In this document: positions 1 through 9,078 of the stretch, piece after piece | How positions within the stretch are numbered: the first letter of the stretch is position 1 | How the letters are laid out: each line of letters opens with the position of its first letter | Assembly (NCBI GenBank): GCA_005405945.1 | Contig: BJHW01000001.1 | Location: forward strand, 7,130,001-7,194,000 | Direction: 5' to 3' | From: Streptomyces violaceusniger | GTDB taxonomy: Bacteria > Actinomycetota > Actinomycetes > Streptomycetales > Streptomycetaceae | DNA length: 64,000 nt | Position numbers and translations under genes: made by a program | Notes under the pieces: model-generated | Seen by the model: the letters and a program-made list of their open reading frames with translations, nothing else | Told to the model about the DNA's origin: nothing | Databases searched by the model: none

Positions 1-211
1 CGGGGCGGCCGGTCGGGCGTTGTCGCTTGCCGCCGTCGCGGCGCGCCGGGGCGGGGCGACGGCCTGGCCGGGCGACAGCCGCTCGCCCCGCCCCGGCGCG
101 CGGCCCGGGGACCAGGGCTCGGTCTCGGTGGGACTGCGCGGCGCGGCGGAGGCCGACCGGCGGTGCGGCCGACTGGCGGCGGGGCTGGGCCGGGCGGGCC
201 GACGGCCCGGC

Positions 212-619
212 ATGGCGCGGCGGTGGCGGGCCGACGGCGGGTCCGCGTCCATCGAGTTCCTGGGGTTTCTGCCGGTCCTGATCCTGGTCGCGCTCGCCGC
301 CGTACAGCTCGGCATCGCCGCGTACGCCGCGCAGCAGGCCGGGACCGCGGCGCGGGCGGCGGCGCGTACGGCGTCGCTGGACGAGCCGCGGACCAGCCCG
401 CAGGCCGCCGGGAAGGCGGCGATCAGCGGGTGGCTGGCCGACGGGGCGAGCATCGGCAGCGGGGGCTGTGGGGGCGGGGAGGCGCAGGCCACCGCGACCG
501 TGGAGATCCCCTCCGTCATCCCCGGCTTCGACTTCGGCAGTGCCGAGAAGAGCGCCACCATGCCCTGCGATGAAGGAGACCCTGGCGTCGCCCCCGCCGG
601 GATGGGAGGCGAACGATGA
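212..619 (+). CDS. TadE-like pilus assembly protein
   Basis: Predicted minor pseudopilin of the Tad/Flp pilus. From the ATG at 212 it has a short basic N-terminus (MARRWRADGG), then the pilin-type motif GSASIEFLGFLP running into a single hydrophobic segment (about residues 13-35) and a small extracellular domain with two cysteines, as in TadE proteins. The frame stays open upstream to position 20, but that stretch is arginine/glycine-rich and looks non-coding, so the shorter start is preferred. It overlaps the start of tadA by 4 nt, indicating translational coupling in the Tad operon. What precedes position 212 cannot be judged from this window. Confidence 0.72.
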   Translation: MARRWRADGGSASIEFLGFLPVLILVALAAVQLGIAAYAAQQAGTAARAAARTASLDEPRTSPQAAGKAAISGWLADGASIGSGGCGGGEAQATATVEIPSVIPGFDFGSAEKSATMPCDEGDPGVAPAGMGGER

Positions 620-2138
620 GCCTGCGGGCCCGTATCACCGCGCCCGAGGGGCCCGGCGAGGGCAGCGGGCGCCAGGACGGGCACCTCGTCTCCGTCTACC
701 GCGCCAAGCTGCTGGAGGAGATCGACCTCGCGGAGATGTCGTCGCTCTCCACCGCCGAGCGCCGCTCCCGCCTGGAGCGCGTGCTCGGCCATATCATCAG
801 CCGCGAGGGCCCGGTGCTGTCCACCAGCGAGCGCTCCCAGCTGATCCGCCGGGTGGTGGACGAGGCGTTGGGCCTCGGGGTGCTCGAACCGCTCCTCGAG
901 GACGCCTCCATCACCGAGATCATGGTCAACGGCCCGGACCAGATCTTCGTGGAGCGCGCGGGCCGGGTCGAGCTGGTGCCCGTCCGCTTCGCCTCCGAAG
1001 AGCAGCTGATGCAGACCATCGAGCGCATCGTCTCCACGGTCAACCGCCGCGTGGACGAGTCGAATCCGATGGTCGACGCCCGGCTCCCCTCCGGTGAGCG
1101 CGTCAACGTGATCATCCCGCCGCTCGCCCTCACCGGCGCCACGCTCACCATCCGCCGCTTCCCCGCGCGTACACCCTCCACGAGCTGATCGGCATGGGCA
1201 CGCTGGACGAGCAGATGCTGATGCTGCTCGCGGCGCTGGTGCGGGCCAAGTTCAACGTGGTGGTCTCCGGCCCCACCGGATCCGGCAAGACCACGCTGCT
1301 CAACGCGCTCTCCGGGCTGATCCCCGACGGGGAGCGCATCATCACCGTCGAGGACGCCGCCGAGCTCCAGCTCCAGCAGACCCATGTCATCCGGCTGGAG
1401 TCCCGGCCGCCCAACGTCGAGGGCAAGGGCCGGATCACCATCCGCGACCTGGTCCGCAACTCCCTCCGGATGCGCCCCGACCGCATCATCGTCGGCGAGG
1501 TGCGCGGCGGCGAGACCCTGGACATGCTCCAGGCCATGTCCACCGGCCATGACGGTTCGCTGGCCACCGTCCACGCCAACAGCGCCGAGGACGCGCTGAT
1601 GCGGCTCCAGACGCTCGCGTCCATGTCGGACGTGGCGATCCCCTACGAGGCGCTGCGGGACCAGATCAACAGCGCCGTGGACTGCATCGTCCAGCTCGTC
1701 CGGCACGCCGACGGCTCGCGGCGGATCAGCGAGATCGCGCTGCTCGACAGCCACGGCCACGAGTCGTACCGCATCGCCACCGTCTGCCGCTTCGACGCCC
1801 AGCCCATGGGCGCGGACCGGGTGGTGCACGGGCGGTTCGGCTACTTCCCGCTGCCGGAGCGGGCCGCCGAGCGGCTGCGGATGGCCAGCGAGTCGGTGCC
1901 GCCCGCCTTCGGCGTGGCCGCCTTCCCGGCGCAGTTGGCCACCCGCGCGGCCGGGTACGACCCGTACGACCGGCCGCCGTTCGGCCGGCCTCCACAGGAC
2001 CGGCCCCCACAGGACCGGCCTCCACAGGACCGGCCTCCACAGGACCGGCCCCCACAGGACCGGCCCCCACACGACCGACCCCCACACGACCGACCCCCGT
2101 TCGACCGACCCCCGTTCGACCCCAGGGACCGGAGGTAG
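616..2138 (+). CDS. tadA: Tad/CpaF-type secretion ATPase (single-base frameshift)
   Basis: Hexameric ATPase that powers assembly of Tad/Flp pili at the inner face of the membrane. The first part (616-about 1165) is the N-terminal domain; the second carries Walker A GPTGSGKT, the VEDAAELQ region and a Walker B region GEVRGGE. The frame breaks in the C-run 1161-1164: adding one C gives the expected RAYTLHELIGMGTLDEQ join, so a base is probably missing from the sequence. The C-terminus is unusual: after the ATPase core it ends in about ten proline-rich pentapeptides of the DRPPQ type. Start ATG 616 overlaps the TadE-like stop. Identity as CpaF/TadA is clear; whether the break is real is not. Confidence 0.9.
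1968..2117 (+). repeat. 15-bp coding tandem repeat (DRPPQ pentapeptides)
   Basis: Ten consecutive 15-nt units at the 3' end of tadA encode DRPPF, GRPPQ, DRPPQ (four times), DRPPH (twice) and DRPPF (twice). Units are near identical at DNA level (a ggaccggcctccaca-like unit), so copy number could vary by slippage. The tail is predicted disordered and lies beyond the ATPase fold. Confidence 0.85.
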
Positions 2139-2146
2139 CAGGGCCC

Positions 2147-3085
2147 ATGGACCATCTCGCGACGGCCGCCCTCGGCGCGACGCTGGTGTGCGGCGCGCTG
2201 GGAGTCGTGGGCGTGCACACCTACGTGCGCGGCAAGGAGCAGCAGCGCGCGCTGATCGACCGGCTGTCGGAGACCGGCCCGCTGCCGGGCACCGCCCGCG
2301 CGCGCCGCTTCTCGGGCGTCGACCGGCGGCTGCGCACCACCTCCCTGGGCCGGAGGCTGGAGCTGCGGCTGGCGGCCACGGGCCTGGAGATCACCCCGGG
2401 GGAGTTCTTCGTCTACACGGCGGGGGTGGCGGCCGGGCTGTGGCTGATCGCGGCGTCCTTCCTCGCGGCGTTCTTCGGCCCGATAGCGGCGGTGGTCGCC
2501 GTCTGGGGGTCCTTCGCGTTCCTCAACTGGCAGCGCCAGAAGCGGATAGAGCGCTTCATCAACCAACTGCCCGAGCTGTCGCGGATCCTGGCCAACGCAA
2601 CCCAGGCCGGTCTCGCGCTGCGCACCGCGCTCGGCATGGCGGCGGACGAGATGGAGGCGCCGGCGGGCGAGGAGCTGGCCAAGGTCGCTGCCAAGCTGGC
2701 GGTCGGCCACTCGATCGACGACGCGCTGGAGGAACTGGCCGAGCGGCTGCCGTCCCGGGAACTGGTGGTGCTGGTCACCACGCTGGTGCTGTCCAACCGC
2801 GCGGGCGGGACCGTGGTCAGCTCGCTGCGCAACCTCACCCAGACGCTGGAGGAGCGCAAGGAGACCCGGCGGGAGGTGCGCACCCAGCTCTCGCAGGTGA
2901 CCGTCACCGCCTATGTCGTACCGCTGCTGGGGATCGGGACGCTGCTGCTGATGAACCGGATCTCGGCCGGTTCACTGGACCGGATGACCTCGTCCTTCTG
3001 GGGGCAGGCGGCGGTGGTCGTGGCCTTCGGCCTGTACGGGATCGGCTTCTTCCTCATCCGCCGCATGTCCAAGATCGACGTCTAG
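2147..3085 (+). CDS. tadB: TadB-like type II/IV secretion membrane protein
   Basis: Inner-membrane platform protein of the Tad pilus, T2SSF family, 312 aa. It has one N-terminal transmembrane segment, a central pair of helices near residues 88-125 (AGVAAGLWLIAASFLAAFFG and following), the cytoplasmic helical T2SSF domain with NQLPELSRILANATQAG, and two C-terminal transmembrane helices. It starts 8 nt after tadA and is followed by tadC, the usual tadA-tadB-tadC order. The ATG at 2147 follows GGAGG-type sequence (aggtagcaggg). Known for the family: TadB and TadC together form the platform on which TadA acts. Confidence 0.9.
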   Translation: MDHLATAALGATLVCGALGVVGVHTYVRGKEQQRALIDRLSETGPLPGTARARRFSGVDRRLRTTSLGRRLELRLAATGLEITPGEFFVYTAGVAAGLWLIAASFLAAFFGPIAAVVAVWGSFAFLNWQRQKRIERFINQLPELSRILANATQAGLALRTALGMAADEMEAPAGEELAKVAAKLAVGHSIDDALEELAERLPSRELVVLVTTLVLSNRAGGTVVSSLRNLTQTLEERKETRREVRTQLSQVTVTAYVVPLLGIGTLLLMNRISAGSLDRMTSSFWGQAAVVVAFGLYGIGFFLIRRMSKIDV

Positions 3086-3114
3086 CGAAGCCAGATAGAG
3101 GGGACTTGAGGGAG

Positions 3115-4002
3115 ATGGCACTGCTGCTGGCGCTGGCGGCCGGTCTCGCGGTGGCGGGCATCGCCTACGGCATCGCGCTGTACCGCAGCGAGGCCAAGCT
3201 GCCCAGCGATCTGGCCGTGGCCCTGGAGGTCGGCTCCAGCCGGACGACCGTGGTCGGCTCGGCCGTCGACCGACTGGGCATGCGCTACGCCCCGCTGGTG
3301 CTGCGGCTGATGGGCGAGAAGCGGGTGGCCCGGGTGCGTCGGCGGATCGATCTGGCGGGCAATCCGGGCGGTCTGACGGTGGACCGCTACGCGGCCCGGC
3401 GGGCGGTCTACGGGGCGCTCGGCTTCGTCGGGGCGCTGGTGATGCTGCTCAGGGGGCAACTCCTGCTGGCGCTGCTGCTGGTGGCGTTCGGGCTGTTCTG
3501 GATCGAGGTGGGCATCTGGGCGGCGGTGCGCGAGCGCAAGGACGCGATCGAGCGGACGTTGCCGGACTTTCTGGACGTTCTGGCCGTCGTGGTGAGCGCC
3601 GGTTTGAGCTTCCGTCAGGCCCTGGACCGGGTGGCCGAGAAGTATGAGGGCCCCTGGGCGGATGAACTTCGCATCACACTTCGGCAAATGGACATGGGCG
3701 TCAGCCGCCGCCAGGCGTTCGAGGAACTACGTAAACGTAATGACTCGGAACAGGTGGCGCAGTTCGTCACCGCCCTTCAGCAGGGTGAGGAGCTGGGCGC
3801 TCCGATCGTCGAAACGTTGATCGCCATTGCGAACGACATGCGCCGTACGGACGCGCAGAACGCCCGGCGGCGCGCGGCCCGCGCGGTGCCGAAGGCGACC
3901 ATGGTCATCACGACCTTCATGGTGCCCGGAACCATGGTGTTGCTCGTCGCGGGGTTCTTCATCGGCTCGGGCACCGACTTCGGCTCGGTGACCGGGGACT
4001 GA
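3115..4002 (+). CDS. tadC: TadC-like type II/IV secretion membrane protein
   Basis: Second T2SSF-family platform protein, about 295 aa. Visible features are an N-terminal transmembrane helix, a hydrophobic pair near residues 100-135, the T2SSF signature region with LPDFLDVLAVVVSAGLSFRQAL, and a C-terminal helix preceding GTDFGSVTGD. The ATG at 3115 has a good ribosome-binding site (gaggga) just upstream; the gap after tadB is 29 nt. Together with tadB it anchors the pilus motor. The local dip in GC near 3700-3780 is the only compositional oddity. Confidence 0.9.
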   Translation: MALLLALAAGLAVAGIAYGIALYRSEAKLPSDLAVALEVGSSRTTVVGSAVDRLGMRYAPLVLRLMGEKRVARVRRRIDLAGNPGGLTVDRYAARRAVYGALGFVGALVMLLRGQLLLALLLVAFGLFWIEVGIWAAVRERKDAIERTLPDFLDVLAVVVSAGLSFRQALDRVAEKYEGPWADELRITLRQMDMGVSRRQAFEELRKRNDSEQVAQFVTALQQGEELGAPIVETLIAIANDMRRTDAQNARRRAARAVPKATMVITTFMVPGTMVLLVAGFFIGSGTDFGSVTGD

Positions 4003-4277
4003 CGGTCTCTTTTAGATGAAGCTCCTTCGCGGTTGCAATTGAATGTGGGACAGTCGTCGGCGGAGAACTCCTCGGTGTCGGGAGGGGGTGAGACGGATGC
4101 GCGGTCGGGGTCGGTCGTCACGTCCACGGTTCGAACGTGGTGAACGGGGAAGGCAATGCTCCCTGGGGCACTGTTCCGAGACGGCTGTTTCGGCGTACTT
4201 TGCTCGTGTCGCGAGCGACACCACGGGGGTTGAGTCGCCGGACCACAGAGGGACGGCAGCCCATGGAGGGGAACACA

Positions 4278-4442
4278 ATGGGGAAGCGCGTCATGCGGAA
4301 CGATCGGGGACAGACCTCGATCGAATACCTGGGGATCATCGCCGTGGTGGTGGCCATCGTGCTGGTCCTGTCGACCACCGACTTCGGCAGCATGATCGCA
4401 AACGCCATCTCCGACAAGATCTCACAGGTCGTCGGCATCTGA
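4278..4442 (+). CDS. Flp-type pilin
   Basis: Small major-pilin candidate of 54 aa. After a short basic leader (MGKRVMRNDR) comes GQTSIEYLG, the type IVb pilin motif with the conserved glutamate five residues into the mature protein, then one long hydrophobic helix and a short amphipathic tail. The ATG at 4278 is preceded by GGAGGGG at good spacing; an earlier ATG at 4263 would place this site inside the gene. The roughly 275-nt gap upstream suggests its own promoter, fitting a highly expressed structural subunit. Prepilin cleavage would be by the A24 peptidase encoded at 9691. Confidence 0.8.
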   Translation: MGKRVMRNDRGQTSIEYLGIIAVVVAIVLVLSTTDFGSMIANAISDKISQVVGI

Positions 4443-4450
4443 CCGGTCCC

Positions 4451-5167
4451 GTGACAGCGCGCCGAGATCTCAGGAGCGACGCGGGGCAGGCATTTCCGAT
4501 CTACATCACGGCGGTGGCGGGCCTGCTCTTCCTGGCGCTCGCCCTCTTCGCCGTCGGCCAGGCCGGAGCCACCCGCAACGGCGGCCAGACCGCCGCCGAC
4601 GCGGCGGCCCTCGCGGCCGCCCAGGACTACCGCGACCAGCTGCGCAAGGGGTTCCTGGAGGCGATCGGACACGGCAGCGCATGGGACGACCTGCTGAACG
4701 GACGGGGACTGGGCGTGGGCGACGCCTGTGAACAGGCGCAGTGGTTCGCCGACCAGAACGGCGCCTCGCTCACCGGGGACGGATGCGTCCCGGGCTATCT
4801 GCCGACGTCCTTCACCGTCACCGTGAAGACGCACAAGCCCGTGGGCAAGACCGTCATCCCCGGCACGGAGAGCCAGTACGCGGAGGCGACGGCCAAGGCG
4901 GTCGTCACCCCGCGCTGCACGGCCGAGCCGCCCGCCCCGCCGACCGAGCGGCCCGACGACGGCGGCGGTGGCGGCGAGGGCGACGGCAGGGGCGGCGACG
5001 GCGGTAAGGACGACGGCAAGGGCGGCGACGGCGGTAAGGACGACGGCAAGGACGACAAGCCGCCCATCGACCTCCTCTGCGACGGAATCGACCTGACCAT
5101 CGACCCGACGCGTCTCGATCTCTTCCCCGACGCCAAGGACCTCTTCTCCGTACACCTGGCCGACTGA
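4451..5167 (+). CDS. TadG-like pilus-locus protein with Gly/Asp/Lys linker
   Basis: Putative TadE/TadG-type envelope protein of 238 aa. The N-terminal hydrophobic segment begins in GQAFPIYITAVAGLLFLAL, followed by GGQTAADAAALAAAQ, a stretch typical of TadG-type proteins. The C-terminal half has a low-complexity repeat of GGDGGKDDGK units (about residues 175-200), then a short ordered end with two cysteines. The GTG start at 4451 lies 8 nt after the pilin stop with no obvious ribosome-binding site, implying coupling to the pilin. Role in the pilus is inferred from context and the N-terminal motif. Confidence 0.7.
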   Translation: MTARRDLRSDAGQAFPIYITAVAGLLFLALALFAVGQAGATRNGGQTAADAAALAAAQDYRDQLRKGFLEAIGHGSAWDDLLNGRGLGVGDACEQAQWFADQNGASLTGDGCVPGYLPTSFTVTVKTHKPVGKTVIPGTESQYAEATAKAVVTPRCTAEPPAPPTERPDDGGGGGEGDGRGGDGGKDDGKGGDGGKDDGKDDKPPIDLLCDGIDLTIDPTRLDLFPDAKDLFSVHLAD

Positions 5168-5222
5168 CGAGCGAACGAAGAGCAGAAGAGCAGCAGAGCA
5201 GCAGAGCAAAGGACAGCGAGCG

Positions 5223-5809
5223 ATGAGCATTCGGCACACGACGAAGGCCCGGAGGGGGCCGCCGCGACGGCGCTCGCCGCGGCCCTGGCCCTCGCCGTGG
5301 CCGGGTGCGGCAACGGCGACGGCGACGGCGGCAAGAAGCCCGACGACGCCGCGGGCCGGACGTCGACCGCGGCCAAGGACGGCGGCGACGAGCAGGAGCC
5401 CGCGGCCGACTCCTCCAAGACCATCGGCGAGATGAAGGGGCCCGGCGGGGTCGTCGTCACCCTGCACTCCGCGGTGCGCGACGACGGCGGGTTCGTGACC
5501 GTGAACGCCACTGTCACCAACCGCGGCAGCCGGCTCTTCAACGCGATCGACTGGCGCTCGAAGGAGACCGAGGTGAAGTCCCTGTCGTCCGTCTCGGGCG
5601 CGTCCCTGGTCGACGAGAAGGGCAAGAAGCGCTATCTCGTCCTCCGGGACACCGACGGCCAGTGCCTGTGCACCACGGGGCTCTCCGGGATCAAGCCCAA
5701 TGAGAGCCGTCCGCTGTTCGCGCAGTTCCCGGCCCCGCCGAAGAGCGTCAAGGAAATCGACTTCCAGATCCCGACCATGCCGTCCGTCAGCATCACCCTC
5801 TCCGGGTGA
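5223..5809 (+). CDS. Putative lipoprotein of the Tad locus (frameshift in signal peptide)
   Basis: Starts at ATG 5223 (RBS-like aggacagcgagcg). One base appears missing in the G-run 5254-5258; adding a G joins MSIRHTTKARRG to a hydrophobic stretch ending in the lipobox AVAGC, so the mature protein would be lipid-anchored at a cysteine followed by a Gly/Asp-rich linker. The body resembles a beta-sandwich domain with two cysteines (GQCLCTTG) and a conserved-looking PTMPSVSITLSG end. Overlaps the next gene by 4 nt (GTGA). Its exact family is not recognised; a DUF-type accessory of the pilus or of the OmpA-like partner is inferred from position. Confidence 0.65.
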
Positions 5810-6449
5810 GCCGCGCCATGACACCGCAGACGACGGCCCGCCCGCGCGCCGCGGCCCCGTGCTGGCCGCGCTGGCCTCCACCGCGCTCCTGGTCACCCTC
5901 ACCGCCCCGGCGCCGCCCGCCCACGCCGACAGCGGCCCCGGCGCGCCCGCCGACACCACGCCGCCGGTGAAGATCGACGCCAAGGACTCCGATCTGAGGA
6001 TGCCCGAGGGCGCCAAGCTGGCGCCCGGCCGGGTCCTGGACATCAAGTCCGTGGTCGAGACGGACGACGGCGACGAGCGGAGGGAGGACACCAACGCCAA
6101 GGTGAAGTTCGCCCTCCAGGCCGAGGTGCTCTTCGGCAAGGACAGCGCGAAGCTGGGCGGCGACGCGCGGGCCCGGATCAAGGAGATCGCCTCCGAGGCC
6201 GAGCGGCAGAACGCCAGGAGCGTCCGCGTCTTCGGCTTCACCGACGACCTGGGCTCCGCGGGCCACGGCATCGTGCTGTCCAAGCAGCGGGCCAACGCGG
6301 TGCAGCAGGCGCTCGCCGAGGACCTGGACCCGTCCGTCAACTACGAGATCCGGGGCTACGGCGAGCAGTACCCGATCGCGGACAACGCGACGGAGGAAGG
6401 CCGCAAGCGCAACCGCCGGGTGGAGGTCAGCTTCCCCAGGACCGCCTGA
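5806..6449 (+). CDS. Secreted OmpA-family protein (frameshift in signal peptide)
   Basis: GTG 5806 overlaps the preceding stop. After MSRAMTPQTTARPRAAAP a base is missing in the C-run 5855-5858; restoring it gives a normal signal peptide with cleavage after PAHA. The mature protein has a short linker and a C-terminal OmpA/MotB domain: FALQAEVLFGKDSAKL, the FGFTDDLGS loop, LSKQRANAV and the final RRVEVSF strand. This domain family binds peptidoglycan. Its place as the last gene of the Tad cluster suggests it tethers the pilus machinery or its lipoprotein partner to the cell wall (inference). Confidence 0.82.
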
Positions 6450-6479
6450 CCTGCGGATTTTCCCCTCCCCACCCCTTCC

Positions 6480-7030
6480 CACAACTGGTGCTCCGCCCCA
6501 CCCCCCGGCCCGGGCTCTGCCCGGGCCCCGGGCGGGGGGCGGGGGCTGCGCTTCAGGCTCCGGGCTGGGGCTGTGTCCCGGACCCCGGGCCGGGGGAGCG
6601 CCCCGGGCGCCGACCCGGGGCTGTGCCCCAGGCGCCGGGCCGGGCTGCGCCCCAGGCTCCGGGCGGGGGTTGCGTCCTTGGCTCCGGGCCGGGCTGTGCC
6701 CCAGATCCCGGCCCGGGCTGCGCTTCAGGCTCCGGGCTGGGGTTGTGTCCCGGACCCCGGGCCGGGGGAGCGCCCCGGGCGCCGACCCGGGGCTGTGCCC
6801 CATACCCCGGACGGGGGGGCTGCACCCCAGGCGCCGGGCGGGGGCTGTGCCCCAGGCGCCGGGCCGGGCTGCGCCCCAGGCTCCGGGCGGGGGTTGCGTC
6901 CTTGGCTCCGGGCCGGGCTGTGCCCCAGATCCCGGCCCGGGCTGCGCTTCAGGCTCCGACCCGGGGCTGTGCCCCATACCCCGGACGGGGGGGGGCTGCG
7001 CTCCAGGCTCCGGCCCGGGGCTCCGCCCCT
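6480..7030. repeat. Nested GC-rich hairpin repeat array
   Basis: No credible gene. The stretch is built from 20-24 bp units of the type ggggctgtgccccaggcnccggg, each able to form a small hairpin (ggggc/gcccc). Larger blocks are duplicated: about 6548-6630 recurs at about 6720-6802 (offset 172), about 6621-6738 at about 6845-6957 (offset 224), and about 6784-6820 at about 6958-6994. Many open frames exist on both strands but all are artefacts of high GC and repeats. Confidence 0.8.
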
Positions 7031-7201
7031 CCCCGCGGTATCGGTGTGCGGCTCCGCCGCGTGGTGGGGCTCCGCTTCAGGGCTCGGGGTCGAGGGGCGG
7101 AGCCCCTTGTATCGGGAAGGGGCGGGGAGGGGAGCAGCCCGCCGCAGGCGCCAGGTACCGCATCATGGGTGTGTTGATCGCACCCTTCGCCGGAGTTTGT
7201 T

Positions 7202-8463
7202 CTGAGTACCGCCGTCGCCGAGACCCTTGCCGTCGCCCTGCTCCTCGGCGTACTGGCTTTCGCGGTGGTACGCCCCCGGGGTCTGCCGGAAGCGGTCGCG
7301 GCCGTGCCCGCCGCCGGGATCGTGGTGGCCGTCGGAGCGGTCTCGCCCGCCCGGGCCTGGGCGGAGGCCCGGGAGCTGCTGCCCGTCGTGGGCTTTCTGG
7401 CCGCCGTGCTGCTGCTGGCCCGGATGTGCGCGGACGAGGGGCTGTTCGAGGCGGCGGGACAGGCCGTGGCGCGGGCCTGCGCGGGCCGTACGGACCGGCT
7501 CCTGGGCGGGGTGTTCGCCGTCGCGGCCACCGTCACCGCCGTGCTGAGCCTGGATGCCACCGTGGTGCTGCTCACGCCCGTGGTGTTCGCCACGGCGGCC
7601 CGGCTCGGGGCGCGGTCCCGGCCGCATGTGTACGCCTGCGCCCATCTGTCGAACTCGGCGTCCCTGCTCCTCCCGGTCTCCAACCTCACCAATCTGCTCG
7701 CTCTGGAGGCCGGCGGGGTCTCCTTCACCCGGTTCGCCGTGCTGATGGGGCCCGCCTGGCTGGTGACCATCGGCATCGAGTACCTGGTCTTCCGCCGCTT
7801 CTTCGCCGACGATCTGGCCGCCGGGACCAGCGAGCCCCCGCCCGCCGACTGGCCCCGGGTGCCGGTCTTCGCGGTGACCGTGCTGCTGCTGACCCTCGCC
7901 GGGTTCGTCGGGACCTCGCTGGCGGGCCTGGACCCCCAGTGGGCGGCCTGGGCGGGCGCCCTCGTGCTCACCGTAAGGGCGCTGCGGCGCCGCCGGACGA
8001 CCGTAAGGGAGGCGGTCGGCGCGGCCGGGCCGCTGTTCTGCCTGTTCGTGCTGGCGCTCGGGGTGGTGGTCCAGGCCGTGCTGGCGGGCGGCCTCCAGGA
8101 GGCGCTGGGCCGGGCGCTGCCCACCGGGGCGAGCCTGCCCGCGCTGCTCGGGATCGCGGCGGTCGCGGCGGTGCTGGCCAACCTGATCAACAACCTGCCC
8201 GCCGTGCTGGCGCTGTTGCCGATCGCCTCCGGGGCGGCCCCGGGCCCGTGCTCGCCGTACTGATCGGCGTCAACCTGGGCCCCAACCTCACCTATGTCGG
8301 CTCCCTGGCCACCCTGCTGTGGCGGCGCATCGTCCACCGCTACGAACCGGAGACCGGCTCCGACCTGGGGGTGTTCACCCGCCTGGGGCTGCTGACCGCA
8401 CCGGCGACCGTGGTGGCCGCGACGGCGGCGATGTGGGCGATGCTGAGGGCCACGGGAAGCTGA
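7202..8463 (+). CDS. ArsB/NhaD/SLC13-type permease (frameshift)
   Basis: Multi-span ion or anion permease of the ArsB/NhaD superfamily, about 420 aa. The frame runs from about 7202 (a rare CTG start with GGAG six bases upstream, reading LSTAVAETLAVALLLG) or GTG 7265. It has hydrophobic helices spaced along its length, LDATVVLLTPVVFATAA and HLSNSASLLLPVSNLTNLL (a typical superfamily loop) and NLINNLPAVLALLP. One base is missing between 8231 and 8250; restoring it joins to LAVLIGVNLGPNLTYVGSLAT, also family-typical. Substrate cannot be assigned; no arsenic genes are adjacent. Confidence 0.8.
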
Positions 8464-8507
8464 GGTCACTGGAAGCCGAGGGCATCGAAAGCTGAGGGTA
8501 TCGAAAG

Positions 8508-8553
8508 CTGAGGGGCCGCCGCCACGACGAAACGTCGTGGCGGCGGCCCTCAG
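8508..8553. terminator. Bidirectional intrinsic terminator
   Basis: Long inverted repeat with arms 8508-8529 and 8533-8553 (ccgccgccacgacg / cgtcgtggcggcgg core) and loop AAA, placed exactly between the convergent permease and cold-shock genes. Confidence 0.85.
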
Positions 8554-8568
8554 CCTGTCAGCCTGCTG

Positions 8569-8973
8569 TCAGGATTCGATCCAGTTGTGCGCCTGGGCGA
8601 TCTCGATGACCCGCCTGCGCACCTGCTTGATCTGGTCGGCGGTCAGCGTGCCGCCGACCTCGACCAGCGCCTCCGTCAGCTCCTGCCGGAACTCGGCGAC
8701 CGACAGCACATCGCACATGGTGTCGTCGCCGTCCGGCCCGGCGGAGGGCCGTACGACCGGCGCGGCACGCTCGACGATGCGCACCTCGGAAGCCTTGGGC
8801 CCCTTGTCGCCGTACTCGGGAACGAACCGCACCTTCGACCCGGGCTGGAACAGGTGCTTCTCGTCCAGCAGGTCATTGGCGTGCATGAAGACGTCCTCGC
8901 CACCGTCGTCCGGAGCGATGAAGCCGTAGCCGCGGAATTCGTCGAAACGCAGAATCTTGCCCGTGGTCGTCAC
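8569..8973 (-). CDS. Cold-shock domain protein with C-terminal helical extension
   Basis: 134 aa from GTG 8973. The N-terminal cold-shock domain is complete: GKILRFDEFRGYGFIAPDDG contains the RNP1-like segment and EDVFMHANDL the RNP2-like segment, so it should bind single-stranded RNA or DNA. Unlike the usual 67-aa CspA proteins it has a further 60 residues, mostly helical (QIKQVRRRVIEIAQAHNWIES), a two-part architecture seen in actinobacterial CSD proteins. It is transcribed alone and converges on the permease. Function as a nucleic-acid chaperone is from the family; the extension's role is unknown. Confidence 0.9.
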   Translation of the reverse strand: MTTTGKILRFDEFRGYGFIAPDDGGEDVFMHANDLLDEKHLFQPGSKVRFVPEYGDKGPKASEVRIVERAAPVVRPSAGPDGDDTMCDVLSVAEFRQELTEALVEVGGTLTADQIKQVRRRVIEIAQAHNWIES

Positions 8974-9078
8974 CGTGCTTACCCCTACCCCTATACCTCT
9001 ACCTCGATGATCTCGACCGCGATCGAGGGTGTCTCAACCATGACCGATCGAGGGTGCCCCAACCATGGCACCGGGACG

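Noticed and set aside
4118..6340. 740-aa open frame on the minus strand opposite the pilin, TadG, lipoprotein and OmpA genes
   Set aside because: It mirrors well-supported genes on the plus strand and lacks domain motifs; a GC artefact.
6488..8463. Several 200-600 aa frames through the hairpin repeats at 6.5-7.0 kb
   Set aside because: Glycine/proline/arginine repeats encoded by a non-coding hairpin array.
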